Part shown: positions 14,899-17,530 of the stretch, one piece after another
Numbering within the stretch: position 1 is the first letter of the stretch
Layout of the letters: every line of letters begins with the position of its first letter
From: Bovifimicola sp964595785
GTDB taxonomy: Bacteria > Bacillota > Clostridia > Lachnospirales > Lachnospiraceae
Assembly: GCA_964595785.1 (NCBI GenBank)
Contig: CAZQRO010000043.1
Coordinates: forward strand, 1-17,530
DNA length: 17,530 nucleotides
Direction: 5' to 3'
The notes under the pieces: model-generated
Seen by the model: the letters and a program-made list of their open reading frames with translations, nothing else
The model's database searches: none
Told to the model about the DNA's origin: nothing
Program-made: the position numbers and the translations under genes

Positions 14899-15459
14899 TT
14901 AGTGAATATATGTAACATCATTAATAAGGGAATATTGAAAATGGTCTTCATAATTCCCGCATATGCAGATGGATTTTTTCGCAAGTCCCTCATACTCAAA
15001 TCCAATTCGTTCTAACACTTTAACAGAAGACAGGTTGTCAGGCAGTACAAATGCTTCAATCCTATGAAAACCTCCATCCCTAAATATTGCAAAACAGGCA
15101 CAGGTAATTGCCTCTGTTGCAAAACCCTGGTTATGGTAATCTGTATCAAATTTATAGCCGAGGCATGTGCTTAAAAATGGATATTTAAGCATATTACTGA
15201 AAGAGATAGTACCAATTATTTTATTTGGTTCATCTTTTTTGAATACATAGAATCGGGCATAATTACTTTTAATGAAAGCGTCAAATTCCAGTTTTAGAGT
15301 TGCACGCTGGTACTTCTCGCTATAGTAATTGTCAGGCTTTCTGACTTCATAAGGCTCAAATACCTCTCTGTTTCTATATAAAAAATCTAATACAAATGGT
15401 GTATATTCTTCATTAAGAATCTTGAGATACAAACGTTCGGATTCATATGTAAAGTTCAT
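14899..15459 (-). CDS. GNAT-family N-acetyltransferase (RimJ/RimL type)
   Basis: This 186-residue protein should transfer an acetyl group from acetyl-CoA to an amine on an unknown acceptor. The opening ESERLYLKILNEEYTPFVLDF is the RimJ/RimL-type start. The acetyl-CoA loop is YHNQGFATEAI (about 108-118), a Q-x-x-G-x-A form of the usual pyrophosphate-binding motif. FRDGGFHRIEAFVLPDNLSSVKVLERIGF and the closing YEGLAKKSICICGNYEDHFQYSLI follow the family order. AAAGGA lies nine bases upstream of the ATG. It is convergent with the HD-GYP-like gene across 13 bases with no visible terminator. The likely acceptor is a protein N-terminus or a small amine; the sequence does not tell which. Confidence 0.93.
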   Translation of the reverse strand: MNFTYESERLYLKILNEEYTPFVLDFLYRNREVFEPYEVRKPDNYYSEKYQRATLKLEFDAFIKSNYARFYVFKKDEPNKIIGTISFSNMLKYPFLSTCLGYKFDTDYHNQGFATEAITCACFAIFRDGGFHRIEAFVLPDNLSSVKVLERIGFEYEGLAKKSICICGNYEDHFQYSLINDVTYIH

Positions 15460-15590
15460 AATATTAATTCCTTTTTAATTTTTGTGATAGAGTGTTAACG
15501 GGTGTTGTTTTCAGATATATTCATTAATTATCATTGTAAATAAAGACAGTTAAAAAAGCAAGGAAAATACAAAGAATAAGCATTTCCTAA

Positions 15591-15821
15591 ATGGTAAGGT
15601 TTGACTACTTGGAATGCAGCCTTAGTATCACATCACCTGACTATATCAAATTTAAGATGGAAAACAGTGAATTAGTTAAGATTGAATTTGCACCGGGAGA
15701 TAAAATTAATAATCGGAAATATGTCATTTTTTCTTTAAAATCCCGTCTAGAATATATTACCACCCATAAAATCCTATTTACCCGTAAAATTATCTTGCAA
15801 AAAATCATGTGTATGTTATAA
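15591..15821 (+). other. 76-codon open frame of doubtful status in the 15460-15826 gap
   Basis: The frame begins MVRFDYLECSLSITSPDYIK. There is no ribosome site before its ATG, and its TAA stop lies inside the TATAAT -10 box at 15817-15822. The first 50 residues look protein-like, the last 26 are a basic, Ile-rich tail typical of translated AT-rich non-coding DNA. I do not recognise it. It may be a gene relic or chance. The rest of the gap (15460-15590) is AT-rich with only weak promoter-like matches for the GNAT gene. Confidence 0.2.
15762..15790 (+). repeat. Pair of 11-bp direct repeats upstream of a promoter
   Basis: ACCCATAAAAT (15762-15772) and ACCCGTAAAAT (15780-15790) differ at one position and are spaced 18 bases start to start. 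They end four bases before the -35 box at 15795. This is a layout expected of a tandem activator or repressor site, but two copies in AT-rich DNA could be chance. Confidence 0.4.
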
Positions 15822-15822
15822 T
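15795..15822 (+). promoter_or_regulatory. Extended -10 promoter interrupted by the insertion sequence
   Basis: TTGCAA (15795-15800), a 16-base spacer and a perfect TATAAT (15817-15822) preceded by TG one base away (extended -10, TGTTATAAT). The IS starts at 15827, so the predicted start site falls in the first bases of the IS. The promoter now reads into the transposon rather than its original target to the right of 17475. Confidence 0.6.
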
Positions 15823-15826
15823 TTAG

Positions 15827-15841
15827 CCTGAATTATTCATG
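15827..15841 (+). repeat. IS1380 left inverted repeat
   Basis: CCTGAATTATTCATG is the exact reverse complement of the right end at 17461-17475. The direct repeat TTTAG lies immediately outside at 15822-15826. Confidence 0.95.
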
Positions 15842-15925
15842 ATAATTCATTCCACAGCGGCTAAACCCGCATAGTTACAAGCTTTTAACTGAATATTGCA
15901 TTTCATCTAATAAGTGAATAGAAAA

Positions 15926-15986
15926 AGAACCCGGCTTTTGTTAAAATAAAGGTGTCTAATCCAAATAAAAACAAAAGAGGGGTTCT
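15926..15986 (+). other. Leader hairpin that sequesters the transposase ribosome site
   Basis: AGAACCCGGCTTTTGTT (15926-15942) pairs with AACAAAAGAGGGGTTCT (15970-15986) in 15 of 17 positions around a 27-base loop. The right arm contains the GAGGGG Shine-Dalgarno (15977-15982) of the transposase. Transcripts entering from outside, such as from the promoter at 15795-15822, would carry both arms and hide the site. A possible internal promoter (TTGCAT at 15896, 17-base spacer, TAGAAA at 15919) would start near 15931 and lose part of the left arm. Confidence 0.7.
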
Positions 15987-15989
15987 CAT

Positions 15990-17315
15990 ATGGATATATT
16001 AAACACTATTTCACTAGAAAGCAATAAGCAGATTAAAATAAATTTTGATGGAGGCGATTTATCCTCCGACGCAGGTCTGATTCTCATCAAGGAATTTTCC
16101 TGCAAAATGGGTTTTATCAAACTATTAAAAGCAATGTTTAAAACCTATGATACTGCCATGTTCCGATATCATACAGATGATGAAAACCTGTGGCAGGTTA
16201 TTTACCAGATCCTTGGATCCTATTTTGAAGATGACTGCGCAGATGAACTCACAAATGATCCTGTGCTTACTGCAGTACTTGATAAAAAAGCTTTGGCTTC
16301 ACAGCCTACATTATCAAGATTCTTTAACAGAATGGATGACTCCACACTGAACCAGTTCTACAGTATGATGCGTAGGTTTCGTAAAGTTGTATACTCAGTC
16401 AAAAAACCAGAATTGTTGCTTCTCGACCTTGACTCCACACTGCTTGATACTTATGGTAGTCAGGAAGGCGAGGGGTTCAATTACCACTATCAGAGTCATG
16501 GTTACCATCCGTTAGTTTGTTATGACGGAATAACAGGAGACCTGCTTAAAATACAACTTCGTGATGGAACCGATTATTCTTCAACTGGTGTCGAAGAATT
16601 CCTTCAGCCATTACTGGATGAATTTCAAAGTGATTATCCTGATATTCCATTACTACTTCGCGGTGACAGTGGATTTACAAAGCCAGAACTCTATGAGCAG
16701 TGTGAAACAAATGGAATCAGTTATGTGATCCGTTTGAAAGCAAGTCAACCGCTTTACAAACTTGCATCATACATTGATGATAACCTGACAGACGCAACTA
16801 AAAATGATGTGGTTTCCTATGCTGTGCAGTATGGTGAATTCATGTATCAGGCATCTTCCTGGAAATATCCAAGAAGAGTTGTCTGCAAAGTAGAGAAGCC
16901 TGTAAATCAGTTTATCCATATGTATACCTTTATTGTTACGAACATGAATTCAAGTCCAGAACAGCTCATCAAATTTTACTGTAAACGTGGCACTATGGAG
17001 AACTTCATAAAAGAAAGCAAAAACGGTTTTGATTTTGCTGCCGTCAGCAGTTCATCAAAAATCGTAAATGCAAACCGGCTCCAGATTCATGCTATGGCAT
17101 ACAACATATTTAATTGGTTTAAGCGACTGGTGCTTCCTGCTGACATGAAAAAACAGCTGGTAGATACCATTCGATTAAAACTGCTGAAGGTCGCAGCAAA
17201 AGTTGTACATTCAGCCAGATATATAACATTCAAGCTTTGCAGTAGCTGCCCATATAAGAATGAATTCTATGAAACCCTGGAGAATATCCATAAGCTATAT
17301 GTACAGCTGGAATAG
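15990..17315 (+). CDS. IS1380-family DDE transposase
   Basis: This is a full-length 441-residue transposase that cuts and joins the ends of its own insertion sequence. The N-terminal FDGGDLSSDAGLILIKEF (19-36) is the family hallmark. Catalytic acids are Asp148 (LLDLDST), Asp226 (LLRGDSGF) and Glu337 (RGTMENFIKESKNGF). YGSQEGEGFNYHYQSHGYHP (155-174) and PELYEQCE are also typical. The frame has no stop or frameshift, so the element may still be active. GAGGGG lies eight bases upstream of the ATG inside a hairpin. Codon use is less AT-skewed than the flanking genes, in keeping with an acquired element. Confidence 0.97.
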   Translation: MDILNTISLESNKQIKINFDGGDLSSDAGLILIKEFSCKMGFIKLLKAMFKTYDTAMFRYHTDDENLWQVIYQILGSYFEDDCADELTNDPVLTAVLDKKALASQPTLSRFFNRMDDSTLNQFYSMMRRFRKVVYSVKKPELLLLDLDSTLLDTYGSQEGEGFNYHYQSHGYHPLVCYDGITGDLLKIQLRDGTDYSSTGVEEFLQPLLDEFQSDYPDIPLLLRGDSGFTKPELYEQCETNGISYVIRLKASQPLYKLASYIDDNLTDATKNDVVSYAVQYGEFMYQASSWKYPRRVVCKVEKPVNQFIHMYTFIVTNMNSSPEQLIKFYCKRGTMENFIKESKNGFDFAAVSSSSKIVNANRLQIHAMAYNIFNWFKRLVLPADMKKQLVDTIRLKLLKVAAKVVHSARYITFKLCSSCPYKNEFYETLENIHKLYVQLE

Positions 17316-17395
17316 CAATAACAATGAACCTTGAAAAACGATAGATGACTTTTTAGACTCACAGGGATTTTATACCCTTTTTTAGGGGAATCGCC

Positions 17396-17409
17396 ATGCT
17401 AATTAGCAT
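17396..17409. repeat. 14-bp palindrome in the IS right spacer
   Basis: ATGCTAATTAGCAT is a perfect palindrome 51 bases inside the right end of the insertion sequence and 81 bases after the transposase stop. It may be a subterminal protein-binding site; no matching copy is seen near the left end. Confidence 0.4.
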
Positions 17410-17460
17410 CATTGTTGGTTCAAAATAGGAAATTGAATTTACATGCAGATATTATATAGG

Positions 17461-17475
17461 CATGAATAATTCAGG
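17461..17475 (+). repeat. IS1380 right inverted repeat
   Basis: CATGAATAATTCAGG mirrors the left end. It is followed by the second copy of the TTTAG target duplication at 17476-17480; the remaining flank to 17530 shows no gene. Confidence 0.95.
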
Positions 17476-17530
17476 TTTAGTTATTTACAATTTAATGAAA
17501 AAGGATTTTTGCTTAACAATGCATATATTT

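Larger units (their letters stand above)
15827..17475 (+). mobile_element. Complete IS1380-family insertion sequence, 1649 bp
   Basis: The ends are 15-bp perfect inverted repeats, CCTGAATTATTCATG (15827-15841) and CATGAATAATTCAGG (17461-17475). They are flanked by TTTAG at 15822-15826 and at 17476-17480, a 5-bp target duplication. One intact transposase gene fills the element. Size, CCTG ends and transposase are as usual for IS1380. The perfect ends and target duplication suggest a recent insertion. The spacer after the transposase (17316-17460) has an AGGG...CCCT hairpin followed by six T at about 17362-17382, a weak terminator candidate, and a 14-bp palindrome. Confidence 0.95.

Overview
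The base composition (AT-rich), Shine-Dalgarno-led genes with strong GGAGG motifs, sigma-A-type promoters and protein styles point to a low-GC Firmicute. The metG-tatD-ksgA order followed by a DUF6128-like gene, plus the lipoprotein and regulator types, suggest a gut-type Lachnospiraceae (relatives of Roseburia, Butyrivibrio, Lachnospira). The species cannot be fixed from this window.

Layout. (1) 1-2750, minus strand: a GTG-started 55-codon gene, an XRE-type regulator with a Cys cluster and a CgeB/DUF3880-like glycosyltransferase form one likely operon behind a promoter at 2722-2750. Downstream lies a stand-alone small alarmone synthetase (RelA/SpoT synthetase domain only). (2) 2847-4551, minus strand: a compact queuosine-precursor salvage unit. 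In transcription order it has a promoter, a preQ1-I riboswitch aptamer, a Rho-independent terminator, a small radical SAM protein (QueL candidate) and a YhhQ-family queuosine precursor transporter. (3) 4548-6374, minus strand: a DUF885-type lipoprotein peptidase. (4) 6526-8607, plus strand: a promoter and a 651-residue secreted protein of unknown function. (5) 8672-12458, plus strand: the housekeeping cluster metG, tatD, ksgA, with a foldable 76-nt gap between tatD and ksgA. (6) 12585-14885, plus strand: a DUF6128-like protein and a degenerate HD-GYP protein, separated by a 132-bp four-arm palindromic (cloverleaf) element. (7) 14899-15459, minus strand: a GNAT acetyltransferase convergent with the HD-GYP-like gene. 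(8) 15827-17475: a complete IS1380-family insertion sequence with matching 15-bp ends and a 5-bp target duplication (TTTAG). It is inserted four bases past the -10 box of an extended promoter, so that promoter is now cut off from whatever lay to its right.

How the parts work together. The best-supported regulatory system is the queuosine unit: when preQ1 is plentiful the aptamer should favour the terminator and shut off salvage and uptake. The tatD-ksgA spacer, the cloverleaf element and the IS leader hairpin are structures that protein annotation would miss. No tRNA, rRNA, CRISPR array or replication origin was seen. The last 55 bases (17476-17530) are right-hand IS flank with no gene that I can support.
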